Source: Elusimicrobiota bacterium (GTDB lineage Bacteria > Elusimicrobiota > Elusimicrobia > UBA1565). Taken from it: a DNA stretch of 64,000 nucleotides. Shown here piece after piece: positions 24,743 to 31,807 of this stretch (positions within the stretch are counted from its first letter, which is position 1; each line of letters begins with the position of its first letter). The stretch lies in assembly GCA_016196755.1 (NCBI GenBank), contig JACPXC010000045.1, positions 62,001-126,000 on the forward strand, in the 5' to 3' direction. A program made the position numbers and the translations under genes. Under the pieces are notes generated by a model. That model was not told the origin of the DNA, did no database searches, and worked only from the letters and a program-made list of their open reading frames with translations.

Positions 24743-25039
24743 TCAGGCGGGACCGCCCTCCTGCATGTAGTCGACCACGATCGTGATTATTTTCTTGATC
24801 GTGTCGTTGCAGGACTTGAATTCTAAATGGTCCAGCACTTCCGGGCCGTGCTTTCTGATCAAATCGCTGATCAATGCGTGGATGAAGGATTGCGTGACGG
24901 CATCCACTCCGCTGAAGTCGAGGATGATGTCCTCCTTCTTTTCGAGCGCCGGAAGGAGTTCACTTATGCGCAGGTCCCGGGCCACATCCTTGTTTTCGGC
25001 GAATGCTCCGGCCAGAGGGTGAATCATTATCGTCTTCAT
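24743..25039 (-). CDS. STAS-like DUF4325 protein
   Basis: 98 residues from ATG 25039, overlapping the ATPase stop by 4 nt. DUF4325 features are seen: the strand DIILDFSGVDAVTQSFIHAL followed by a helix with ISDLIRKHG and the C-terminal FKSCNDTIKKIITIVVDYM. DUF4325 proteins are commonly encoded next to GHKL ATPases, like anti-sigma factor antagonists with their switch kinases. The codon use is visibly less GC-rich than outside the cassette. Confidence 0.88.
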   Translation of the reverse strand: MKTIMIHPLAGAFAENKDVARDLRISELLPALEKKEDIILDFSGVDAVTQSFIHALISDLIRKHGPEVLDHLEFKSCNDTIKKIITIVVDYMQEGGPA

Positions 25040-25998
25040 GAAAATCGTGGTCTTTTGTAGCGTTCCTTGCGTCTGTCTCGGACGGCGGAGCCGTAAGTTT
25101 CTCGAATGGCGTCCAACAACCTGGAGAAGCCCTCGGTTTGATCCAATGTGATGTCCACCCCGACGACGGTCCCGCGCCACGAGGGCATGGCGCCATCGGT
25201 GGTATGACGATCGGCGAACGGGTCCGCATGCAGTCGAAGGTTGCGTGACGCCGTTTTCTTGAGCAGCTTGTAGAAGCCGTTGCCGCTGTAGACCACAAAG
25301 AAGTCACGGTTCACGTTGGCGATGCTTTTGATGAAGAACAGTCCGGCGCCGGCGTTTTGTGCGGTGCCGCCTTCTCTTTGGGTCGTTCCCGTGATCCCAG
25401 GCATGAGGGCAAGCCTGATCGCGTCCAGGTCCGTGGCCGCTCGGTGTGACCTCGTGATGGTAGTCTTGATCCCTACCCCGGTGTCGGCGATGCCGATGCG
25501 GATGGAATTGCTCTTCTTATAATACTGCGCGCAAAGGATGGCGCCATCGCTCGATTCCGAATGCTCGATGACGTTTCTGACCAACTCGCTGACGATATAC
25601 CCCAAGGTCTTGGCTTGTTCCGCCTCAAGATGGAGCAAGGGAATCATCTCGGTGATAAATGACGTCAATTCGGCGGAGGTCCGTATCTGAGTCAATGGAA
25701 TGAATCGCCCCGCAGGCTCGTGTTCCCGGATGGTGGTGTCGGAGGGAATTCGCAACATCTTGAAGAGGCCCATGCGCACGAAATAATGCCCAGAACGAGC
25801 TTCGAATCGCGGGCAATGGATTTGACTTGGGTCCAAAGTCAGCCCTAACGCTGCTATCATGGAAATGACGGCAGGATGGACGGCGATCCATTTGTCGTTT
25901 GCCGAAATCTCCAGTATCTCTGGGAATGAGGAATCGAAACTTCGAATAAATGGATCGATATTCCCGAGGAAAGCACTGTTTGGGATATGAATCTTCAC
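25036..25998 (-). CDS. GHKL (HATPase_c-type) ATP-binding protein partnered with DUF4325
   Basis: 320 residues, GTG start 25998 supported by the promoter 8 nt upstream. The C-terminal half carries GHKL boxes: N-box SELVRNVIEHSES, G1 IADTGVGIKTT and G2 NAGAGLFFIKSI. The N-terminal 130 residues are a separate domain with no motif I recognise. There is no H-box or receiver, so it is not a standard histidine kinase. By analogy with SpoIIAB/RsbW systems it may phosphorylate or bind the STAS-like partner; the downstream target is unknown. Confidence 0.85.
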   Translation of the reverse strand: MKIHIPNSAFLGNIDPFIRSFDSSFPEILEISANDKWIAVHPAVISMIAALGLTLDPSQIHCPRFEARSGHYFVRMGLFKMLRIPSDTTIREHEPAGRFIPLTQIRTSAELTSFITEMIPLLHLEAEQAKTLGYIVSELVRNVIEHSESSDGAILCAQYYKKSNSIRIGIADTGVGIKTTITRSHRAATDLDAIRLALMPGITGTTQREGGTAQNAGAGLFFIKSIANVNRDFFVVYSGNGFYKLLKKTASRNLRLHADPFADRHTTDGAMPSWRGTVVGVDITLDQTEGFSRLLDAIRETYGSAVRDRRKERYKRPRFS

Positions 25999-26006
25999 TT
26001 GACTTT

Positions 26007-26035
26007 ATTTTACCGGGAATCCCGGTAAAAGTCAA
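26007..26035 (-). promoter_or_regulatory. Operator-embedded promoter of the ATPase/STAS cassette
   Basis: On the minus strand TTGACT (26035-26030), a spacer of exactly 17 nt and TAAAAT (26012-26007), ending 8 nt before GTG 25998. The spacer is almost entirely the inner part of palindrome 1, so a bound protein would block RNA polymerase. Confidence 0.7.
26008..26030. promoter_or_regulatory. Palindromic operator 1 (23 bp) in the promoter spacer
   Basis: Perfect palindrome with 11-bp arms around a central A at 26019; core ACCGGGAATCCCGGT. It occupies the -35/-10 spacer of the cassette promoter. Confidence 0.75.
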
Positions 26036-26037
26036 TA

Positions 26038-26056
26038 TTACCGGGATTCCCGGTAA
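26038..26056. promoter_or_regulatory. Palindromic operator 2 (19 bp) upstream of the promoter
   Basis: Perfect palindrome TTACCGGGATTCCCGGTAA centred on T26047, 28 bp from the centre of operator 1. It is the same site in opposite orientation. Two sites suggest cooperative binding or looping by a dimeric repressor. Confidence 0.75.
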
Positions 26057-26065
26057 AACATGTCT

Positions 26066-26088
26066 TCAGCGCCCGCGCAGGACCCGGG
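26066..26088. repeat. 23-bp direct repeat, right copy (3' end of the hemD-IMPase gene)
   Basis: Identical to 24719-24741. Read on the minus strand it encodes the last six residues (RVLRGR) and the stop of the fused gene. This identifies it as the original copy. Confidence 0.9.
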
Positions 26089-27553
26089 ACATGGCCGCGT
26101 GGATGCGGCCGTTGGACGCCAAGGTCCGGCGTCCCCAGGTCTCGGGAGCGCCCCAGGGTTTGCCGTCGAAGTCGCTGACCTTCCCCCCCGCCTCGGCGAC
26201 GAGAAGCCGCCCGGCCGCCACGTCCCAGGGGCTCAGGTGGAACTCCCAGAAGCCGTCGAGCCGCCCGGCGGCCACCCAGGCCAGGTCGAGCGCCGCCGAG
26301 CCGGAGCGCCGCAGGTCGGCGGCGCGCTCGAGGAAATCCTTGACCACCCCCGCGTAGAGCGCCGCCTTCTTGTGGCGGTCATAGGCGAAGCCGGTGATAA
26401 GCAGCGAGTCTTCCAGGCGCGCCGCGCGGCTGACCTTGATGGGCTTGCCGTTGAGCGTGGCGCCTTTCCCCTTCTCGGCCAGGAACAGCTCGTCGCGGAA
26501 CGGGTCGTAGATCCCGGCGGCCACGGCCTCGCCTCGCCGAACCGCCGCTATCGAGACGCAGGAGTGCGGGAAGCCGTGGGCGAAGTTGAGCGTTCCGTCG
26601 ATGGGGTCGATCACCCATACGTAGTCGGAAGCGGTCCGCCGTGTGCCGCTCTCCTCGGCCAGCAATCCATGGTCGGGGAAGCGCGCCCGTATGGCGCCGA
26701 TGATGGCGCGTTCGGCGGCCAGGTCGGCTTCGGTGACCGGGTTGGCGCGGCCTTTGAAGGAGACCTTCGCCTTGAGAAAGCCCCGGCGCATCTCGCGGCC
26801 GCCGGCGCGCAGGGCGCGCACCAGGACCGCGCGGAGCGCGGAAGGCGCCGCGGGCTCCGAGCGGCGCGCGATCGCCCGCGCCAGCCCCTCGGCCGTCGCC
26901 GGCTCGGCCTCGGCCGCGGGCTCGACGCCGCGCGCGCGCAGGGCCGCCGACGTGACCGGGCCGATCGAGGCGGCGCGGGAGTCCGCGAGGGAGCCCCCCG
27001 CGGCGAAGAACGCCTCCACCGCCGACGGCGACATGAAAGTGACCCAATGGGCCCGCTTCTTGAGCGCCGCCCGGCCCGCGGGATCCGGGACGGTCCGATA
27101 CGCGACGGGCCGGTCGACCCGCGCGCCGGCGCGGCGCAGCAGCGCGGGCAGCGTCTCGCGCGCTTTCTCCGCGCTCGGAAAAAGGACCTTCCAGCCGCGC
27201 ACGCGTCCCATGCCGCGCGCCAGCGCCGCGGCGTGGAACGATTCGGGCAGCGGCCGCGGGCGCCAACCGCGCGCGGAGAGCGCGGCCGCGGTGGCCGAGC
27301 CCACGGCGAAGACCCGGCGCGGACGGGGCCCGCGCACGGCGGCCGCCGCGTTCGCGCTCGTGAAGACCACGGCGTCGTAATCGGAGAGGCGGGCCAGGCA
27401 GGAGTCGAGGGCTTTCCGGGAGACCGGCGGGACGGTCTTGATGAGCGGGGCGAGGATGACCTTCGCTCCGAGGCGCTCGAGCCGGCGGGCGAGGTCGGCG
27501 GCTTGCCGGCGCGGCCGCGTCACGACGACGCTCAGACCGCCCAAAGGCCTCAC
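26066..27553 (-). CDS. Fused uroporphyrinogen-III synthase / inositol-monophosphatase-family protein
   Basis: 495 residues in one frame, GTG start 27553. Residues 1-235 resemble HemD, which cyclises hydroxymethylbilane: VVVTRPRRQAADLARRLERL at the start, DAVVFTSANA, VGSATAAAL, VLFPSAEKARETLP and WVTFMSPSAVEAF. Residues about 236-495 are an IMPase/SuhB/CysQ-family phosphatase: Glu300-Glu301 in AEESG, Asp316 and Asp319 in DPIDGTLNF, and Asp444 in PWDVAAG, the full metal-binding set. I know of no functional reason for this fusion, and no other haem or inositol gene is nearby. Its 3' end is duplicated at the far side of the cassette. Confidence 0.85.
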   Translation of the reverse strand: MRPLGGLSVVVTRPRRQAADLARRLERLGAKVILAPLIKTVPPVSRKALDSCLARLSDYDAVVFTSANAAAAVRGPRPRRVFAVGSATAAALSARGWRPRPLPESFHAAALARGMGRVRGWKVLFPSAEKARETLPALLRRAGARVDRPVAYRTVPDPAGRAALKKRAHWVTFMSPSAVEAFFAAGGSLADSRAASIGPVTSAALRARGVEPAAEAEPATAEGLARAIARRSEPAAPSALRAVLVRALRAGGREMRRGFLKAKVSFKGRANPVTEADLAAERAIIGAIRARFPDHGLLAEESGTRRTASDYVWVIDPIDGTLNFAHGFPHSCVSIAAVRRGEAVAAGIYDPFRDELFLAEKGKGATLNGKPIKVSRAARLEDSLLITGFAYDRHKKAALYAGVVKDFLERAADLRRSGSAALDLAWVAAGRLDGFWEFHLSPWDVAAGRLLVAEAGGKVSDFDGKPWGAPETWGRRTLASNGRIHAAMSRVLRGR

Positions 27554-27559
27554 ACGGCG

Positions 27560-27572
27560 ATTATAGTATAAT
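27560..27572. promoter_or_regulatory. Symmetrical bidirectional -10 element ATTATAGTATAAT
   Basis: A perfect 13-bp palindrome that presents TATAAT on both strands (plus 27567-27572, minus 27565-27560). The start codons lie 7 nt (ATG 27580) and 6 nt (GTG 27553) beyond the two boxes, so both divergent genes should give leaderless mRNAs. No good -35 is seen on either side. Confidence 0.65.
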
Positions 27573-27579
27573 GCGCTCC

Positions 27580-28146
27580 ATGCCTCTTGGCTGGTTCAAG
27601 AAGAAGGACGCGGAGCCCGCCGCGCCGACCCCGGCGCCCGTGGCCACGCCGCCGCCCAGCGTCCCCGCGGCGCGCAAGGTGGTCAGCATCGGCAAGCTCC
27701 TGCGCGAGGACCTCATCGTCATTCCCCCCCCCGGGCTCGACAAGGATGGCCTCATCGCCTTCCTCGTCAAGGAGCTCTGCGCCAAGGCGGCGCTCGGCGC
27801 GCCCGAGCCGTTCCTGGCCAAGGTCCTCGAGCGCGAGCAGGGGATCAGCACCACCCTCGACACCGGCCTGGCCGTCCCGCACGCGCGCATGGACGGCTTA
27901 GCCGACATCGCCGCCGTCCTCGGCCTGGTCCCCGCCGGCCTCCCCGACCCCAAGCAGCCCGACCTTTCGATCAAGGCCATGTTCCTATTCTTCTCCCCCA
28001 ACCGCCAGGACGCCTTCACCCAGCACCTCCACCTCCTGCGCGGCGTCTCGACGCTGTTCCAGCATGGCCTCATCGACGCCCTGCTGCGCGACCCGTCCCC
28101 CGCCGCGGCCCTCAAGGTCATCCGCGGGCGCGAAGCCGGAGCCTGA
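27580..28146 (+). CDS. PTS EIIA-type (PtsN-like) phosphocarrier domain protein
   Basis: 188 residues from ATG 27580; ATG 27571 overlaps the -10 box and is rejected. After a Pro/Ala-rich N-terminus (to about 32) comes an EIIA-Fru/Ntr domain with LLREDLIVIPP, VLEREQGISTTLDTGLAVPH and active-site His101. EIIA-Ntr proteins receive phosphate from HPr-like proteins and regulate metabolism rather than transport sugar. No EIIB/EIIC is adjacent, supporting a regulatory role. The stop overlaps the def start by one base. Confidence 0.88.
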   Translation: MPLGWFKKKDAEPAAPTPAPVATPPPSVPAARKVVSIGKLLREDLIVIPPPGLDKDGLIAFLVKELCAKAALGAPEPFLAKVLEREQGISTTLDTGLAVPHARMDGLADIAAVLGLVPAGLPDPKQPDLSIKAMFLFFSPNRQDAFTQHLHLLRGVSTLFQHGLIDALLRDPSPAAALKVIRGREAGA

Positions 28147-28658
28147 TGGGCGTCCGGCGAATCACCAAGCACGGCGAGGCCGTGCTCAAGAAGAAGTCCC
28201 CGGCCGTGGAGTTCGCCGACCTCAAGAAGGACCTCCCGAAGCTCCTGGCCGACATGTGGGAGACGATGTACGCCGCCAACGGCGTGGGCCTGGCCGCGCC
28301 CCAGATCGGGCTCTCGATGCGGCTGGCCGTCATCGACGTGAAGCCCGACGGCGCGAGCGAGCGGCTCGTGCTCGTCAACCCCGAGATCGTCGAGCGCGAC
28401 GGCGCGGTCTCCGAGGAGGAGGGCTGTCTCTCGGTGCCCGGCCTCTACACCCCGATCAAGCGCCACCGCAAGGTGCGCGTGCGCGCGCTCGACGAGAACG
28501 GCCAGCCCTGGGAGCGCACCGGCACCGGCCTCTTGGCGCGCGCCTTCGAGCACGAGGTCGACCACCTCGACGGCAAGCTCTTCATCGACCACCTCGACCT
28601 CGTCCGCCGCCTCAAGGTCGCCGCCGTCCTCAAGAACCTCAAGCAGACCTGGGATTGA
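28146..28658 (+). CDS. def: Peptide deformylase
   Basis: 170 residues. All three deformylase motifs are present: GVGLAAPQIG (residues 46-55), EEGCLSVPG with metal ligand Cys94, and HEVDHLDG with His136, Glu137 and His140. It removes the formyl group from nascent N-terminal Met. It is coupled to fmt downstream (TGATG), the usual def-fmt pairing. Confidence 0.97.
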   Translation: MGVRRITKHGEAVLKKKSPAVEFADLKKDLPKLLADMWETMYAANGVGLAAPQIGLSMRLAVIDVKPDGASERLVLVNPEIVERDGAVSEEEGCLSVPGLYTPIKRHRKVRVRALDENGQPWERTGTGLLARAFEHEVDHLDGKLFIDHLDLVRRLKVAAVLKNLKQTWD

Positions 28659-29602
28659 TGCGCCTGCTGTTCTTCGGGTCCCCCGGGGTGGCGGTGCCCT
28701 TCCTGGAGGCCTGCCTCGACGCCGGCCACGAGGTCGCCGCCGTCCTCACCCAGCCCGACAAGCCCGCCGGGCGCGGCCTCGAGCTCAAGGCCCCGGCGGT
28801 CAAGGAAGCGGCTCGGCGCCTGGGCCTGAGCGTGCTCCAGCCCGAGCGGCCCTCGGACCTCACCCATCAGCTCAGGGCCCTCGAGGCCGATATGGCCGTG
28901 GTCGTGGCCTACGGGCGCATCCTCAAGCCCGACCTGCTCGCCGTCACGGACCACGGTTTCATGAACGTCCATTTCTCCCTCTTGCCCGCCTACCGCGGCG
29001 CCGCTCCCGTGCAGTGGGCGCTCATGCGCGGCGAGTCTCGGACCGGCGTGACGCTGTTCTGGCTCGACGCCGGGATGGACACCGGGCCGGTCCAGCGCTT
29101 GGCCGGACTGGAGGTTCCGCCCGACGAAGACGCCGTCTCCCTGTTCCCCCGGCTGGTGGCGCTCGGCGTCGCCGAGCTCGGGGCGGCCTTGGCCGATGTC
29201 GCGGCGGGACGCCTGCGGCGGGCGCCCCAGGGCGGCCCGGCCACTTTGGCGCCGAAATTAACCGCCGAGGACGCCCGTATAGGGTTTGACATGCCGGCCG
29301 CCGAGATCCATAACCGGACGCGAGGGCTGGCGGCCGGCCCGGGGGCGTGGTTCTCCGCGCGCTCCGGGGACCGCGCCCTGCGCGTCAAGCTTTTCAAAAC
29401 CGGGCTGGCCGATGCCTCCGCGACGGGCCGGCCGGGCCGCATCGTCGTCGTTGAGCCCGACGGAGGGGTTTTGATACAATGCGGTCCCGGCATCCTGCGG
29501 CTCCGGGAAGTCCAGCCTGAAGGCAAGAAGCGTCTTCCAGCGTCGGAGTTCCTCAAAGGCCTGCGTCTGAAGGCCGGCGATAGTATTTTGGGTCCCGTAT
29601 AG
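28658..29602 (+). CDS. fmt: Methionyl-tRNA formyltransferase
   Basis: 314 residues, the usual length. The N-terminal formyltransferase domain has LLFFGSPGVAVPFL, VLTQPDKPAGRG, FMNVHFSLLPAYRGAAPVQW with the catalytic Asn-His pair, and TGVTLFWLDAGMDTG. The C-terminal OB-like domain follows. It formylates initiator Met-tRNA using 10-formyl-THF. ATG 28658 overlaps the def stop by one base. Confidence 0.97.
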   Translation: MRLLFFGSPGVAVPFLEACLDAGHEVAAVLTQPDKPAGRGLELKAPAVKEAARRLGLSVLQPERPSDLTHQLRALEADMAVVVAYGRILKPDLLAVTDHGFMNVHFSLLPAYRGAAPVQWALMRGESRTGVTLFWLDAGMDTGPVQRLAGLEVPPDEDAVSLFPRLVALGVAELGAALADVAAGRLRRAPQGGPATLAPKLTAEDARIGFDMPAAEIHNRTRGLAAGPGAWFSARSGDRALRVKLFKTGLADASATGRPGRIVVVEPDGGVLIQCGPGILRLREVQPEGKKRLPASEFLKGLRLKAGDSILGPV

Positions 29603-29603
29603 A

Positions 29604-30560
29604 ATGGTCAAGAAAGGCGTCACGGCGGTCGAAGCGGTCGTGGTCCTGCTCGTCTTAGGGGGCCTCGGGCTGTTCGGCTTCCGCTGGGCGATCGAGGGGC
29701 TGGTCCACAGCCGCGCGGTCCAGACCGTACCCAACGTCACCGGCAAGTCCATCGCCGGGGCGCTCGAACAGCTCGCCCCCCTCAACCTGGCCATCATGAA
29801 AGAGGGCTCCGAGTTCAACAGCCAGGTCCCCATCGCGTCGATCCTGCGCCAGCGTCCGCCGGCCGGCACCAAGGTCCGCGAGGGCAAGGCCATCCGCGTC
29901 GTGGTCAGCCAGGGCGGCGAGACCGTCTTCGCCCCCTCCGTCGCCGGCCTGCCGCTGCGCAACGCGGAGATGCTCCTGCGTCAGGGCCAGCTCACGCTCG
30001 GCGAGGTTACCGAGTCCTACTCCCTGCGCCTCGAGAAGGGCCTGGTCATGACCCAGGACCCGGCCTCGGAATCCTCCGTCGAGCGCAACTCGCTGGTCAA
30101 CGTCGTGGTCTCCGCCGGCCAGCCGCCCGAGGAGATCGTGCTGATGCCCGATTTCCTGCGCAAGAACCTCGCCGAGGCCTCCAAGTGGGCCTCCGAGGTC
30201 AGCGTGCCGCTGGCCGTCACCAAGGACGTGAGCTCGCTTTTCCCGTACGGCACGATCCTCGCCCAGGACCCGGCGGCCGACGCCGTCGTCGATGAGGAGA
30301 CCAAGGTCAAGCTGACGATCAGCGCGCGCCCCTCCGACGTCAAGGACAAGGCCTCGATGACCGGCCTGCAGTACCAAGTCCCTCAGGGCAGCGCGGAGTC
30401 CCTGGTGCGGATCGTCCTGACCGACACCCACGGCGAGCGCGAGCTCTTCAACGGCCTGCGCGCCCCGGGCACCAAGATCGACCTCTCCGTGCCTCAGGCC
30501 GGCCGCGCGCGGGTCAAGATTTACCTCAACGGCATCCTCGTCGAGGAGCGCGACCTGTGA
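29604..30560 (+). CDS. Membrane-anchored PASTA-domain protein
   Basis: 318 residues. One N-terminal transmembrane helix (about residues 8-27) is followed by three PASTA repeats: about 41-108 (VPNVTGKSIAGALEQL), 112-178 (APSVAGLPLRNAEMLLRQGQ) and 184-255. A C-terminal region of about 60 residues ends with KIYLNGILVEE. PASTA domains bind muropeptides or beta-lactams and normally hang from Ser/Thr kinases or PBPs; here there is no kinase domain. It starts 2 nt after fmt, and its stop overlaps rpe (GTGA). Confidence 0.88.
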   Translation: MVKKGVTAVEAVVVLLVLGGLGLFGFRWAIEGLVHSRAVQTVPNVTGKSIAGALEQLAPLNLAIMKEGSEFNSQVPIASILRQRPPAGTKVREGKAIRVVVSQGGETVFAPSVAGLPLRNAEMLLRQGQLTLGEVTESYSLRLEKGLVMTQDPASESSVERNSLVNVVVSAGQPPEEIVLMPDFLRKNLAEASKWASEVSVPLAVTKDVSSLFPYGTILAQDPAADAVVDEETKVKLTISARPSDVKDKASMTGLQYQVPQGSAESLVRIVLTDTHGERELFNGLRAPGTKIDLSVPQAGRARVKIYLNGILVEERDL

Positions 30561-31285
30561 AAGCCCCCCTTCCCGACGGACGCGTGCGCATCGTGCCCTC
30601 GCTCTTGGCCGCCGACTTCTCGGCGCTCGCCTCCTCCTGGGCCCCGCTGGCCGCGGCCGGCGCCGACTGGGCCTCGGTCGACGTCATGGACGGCCACTTC
30701 GTGCCGAACCTGAGCTTCGGGCCCGACCTCGTGAAGGCCATGAAGGAGCGGTCCGGCGCGCCGCTCATCGACTCCCACCTCATGGTGAGCGACCCCGGCG
30801 CCTACGCCCCGGTCTTCGCCGAGGCCGGCTCGGATTGGGTCAGCTTCCACCTCGAGGCCTGCCCGCGCCCGAAGCCCCTCATCAAGAAGCTCAAGGCGAT
30901 GGGCTGCGCCGTGGGCGTGGCGATCAAGCCCGCCACGCCGGCGGCCGGCCTCATCCGGCTCCTGGGCGACATCGACTTGGCCCTGGTCATGACCGTGGAG
31001 CCCGGCTTCGGCGGCCAGACCTTCATCGAGGGGATGCTGCCCAAGATCCGCGCCCTGCGCGAGGCGATCGACGCCCGGGGCCGCAAGGTCTGGCTGCAGA
31101 TCGACGGCGGCGTAAACGCGCGCTGGGTGGGCCCCGCGGCCGCGGCCGGCGGCGACTCGCTGGTCGCCGGCTCCGCCGTGTTCAAGGCCGCCGACCCCGC
31201 GGCCGCCTGGCGCGCCCTCGAGGCCGCGGGACAGGAAGCTTTCGACAAAGGATGGACGAGGCGCCCCGTGGCGCCTCGCAGATGA
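30557..31285 (+). CDS. rpe: Ribulose-phosphate 3-epimerase
   Basis: 242 residues, TIM barrel with family signatures: VPSLLAADFSAL, VDVMDGHFVPNLSFGPD, DSHLMVSDP, FHLEA, VMTVEPGFGGQTFIEGM and QIDGGVNA. It interconverts ribulose-5-P and xylulose-5-P in the pentose-phosphate pathway, whose transketolase halves lie at 47669-49443. GTG start overlapping the previous stop by 4 nt. Confidence 0.96.
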   Translation: MKAPLPDGRVRIVPSLLAADFSALASSWAPLAAAGADWASVDVMDGHFVPNLSFGPDLVKAMKERSGAPLIDSHLMVSDPGAYAPVFAEAGSDWVSFHLEACPRPKPLIKKLKAMGCAVGVAIKPATPAAGLIRLLGDIDLALVMTVEPGFGGQTFIEGMLPKIRALREAIDARGRKVWLQIDGGVNARWVGPAAAAGGDSLVAGSAVFKAADPAAAWRALEAAGQEAFDKGWTRRPVAPRR

Positions 31286-31298
31286 CCGGAGGAAGACA

Positions 31299-31571
31299 AT
31301 GGCCGTAGCACTCAGACTCAAGCGCATCGGGAAGCCCCACCAGGCTTACTACCGCATCGTCGCCATCGACCGCGCCCGCGCGGCGCAGGGCAAGCCGATC
31401 GAGATCCTCGGGACCTACAACCCCCGGGCCGAGAAGGCCAAGGACAAGGTCGTCCTCGACACCGCCCGCGTGGACCACTGGATCAAGGTCGGGGCGAAGC
31501 CGTCGGACACCGTGGCGACCCTCATCAAGGCCGCCAAGGCGCCCGCCAAGCCCGCCGCCGCCTCGAAGTAG
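31299..31571 (+). CDS. rpsP: Ribosomal protein S16
   Basis: 90 residues: AVALRLKRIGKPHQAYYRIV, ILGTYNPR and the DTARVDHWIKVGAKPSDTVA block are diagnostic of bS16. GGAGGAAG lies upstream. It begins the conserved rpsP-khpA-trmD-rplS cluster. Confidence 0.97.
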   Translation: MAVALRLKRIGKPHQAYYRIVAIDRARAAQGKPIEILGTYNPRAEKAKDKVVLDTARVDHWIKVGAKPSDTVATLIKAAKAPAKPAAASK

Positions 31572-31574
31572 GCC

Positions 31575-31802
31575 ATGAAGGAGCTCGCGCTCCATCTGGT
31601 CAAGAGCCTCGTCGACCAGCCCGACAAGGTCGAGCTGACTGTGCACGAGGAGGGCGACTCGGTGACGCTGGCGTTCCGGGTCGCGGAAGAGGACAAGGGC
31701 AAGATCATCGGCAAGCAGGGCAAGGTGATCAAGGCGGTGCGCGCGGTCATCTCGATCGCCGCCGCGAAGGCCGACAAGAAGGTCGTCGTCGACTTGGAAT
31801 AG
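31575..31802 (+). CDS. khpA: KH-domain RNA-binding protein KhpA (YlqC)
   Basis: 75 residues with a single KH domain: DSVTLAFRVAEEDKGKIIGK with the GKQGKVIKAVRAV GXXG helix-turn. KhpA binds RNA, often with KhpB. It sits in its usual place after rpsP. The expected next gene, rimM, is absent and trmD follows after 5 nt. Confidence 0.95.
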   Translation: MKELALHLVKSLVDQPDKVELTVHEEGDSVTLAFRVAEEDKGKIIGKQGKVIKAVRAVISIAAAKADKKVVVDLE

Positions 31803-31807
31803 CGCCG

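Larger units (their letters stand above)
24719..26088. mobile_element. Putative inserted two-gene cassette bounded by 23-bp direct repeats
   Basis: A perfect 23-bp repeat at 24719-24741 and 26066-26088 encloses an ATPase gene, a STAS-like gene and their promoter. Sampled 60-bp stretches inside are about 42-58 % GC against 65-75 % outside. The right repeat is the 3' end of the adjacent hemD-IMPase gene (codons RVLRGR plus stop); the left copy is a duplicate of it. Recombination between the repeats would remove 1347 bp and leave the gene intact. No integrase or transposase is encoded, so mobility would need an enzyme from elsewhere. Confidence 0.6.

Noticed and set aside
25625-26035. 136-codon minus-strand frame overlapping the ATPase gene start
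   Set aside because: It would translate through the promoter and palindrome and has no motifs; the overlapping frame has clear GHKL boxes.
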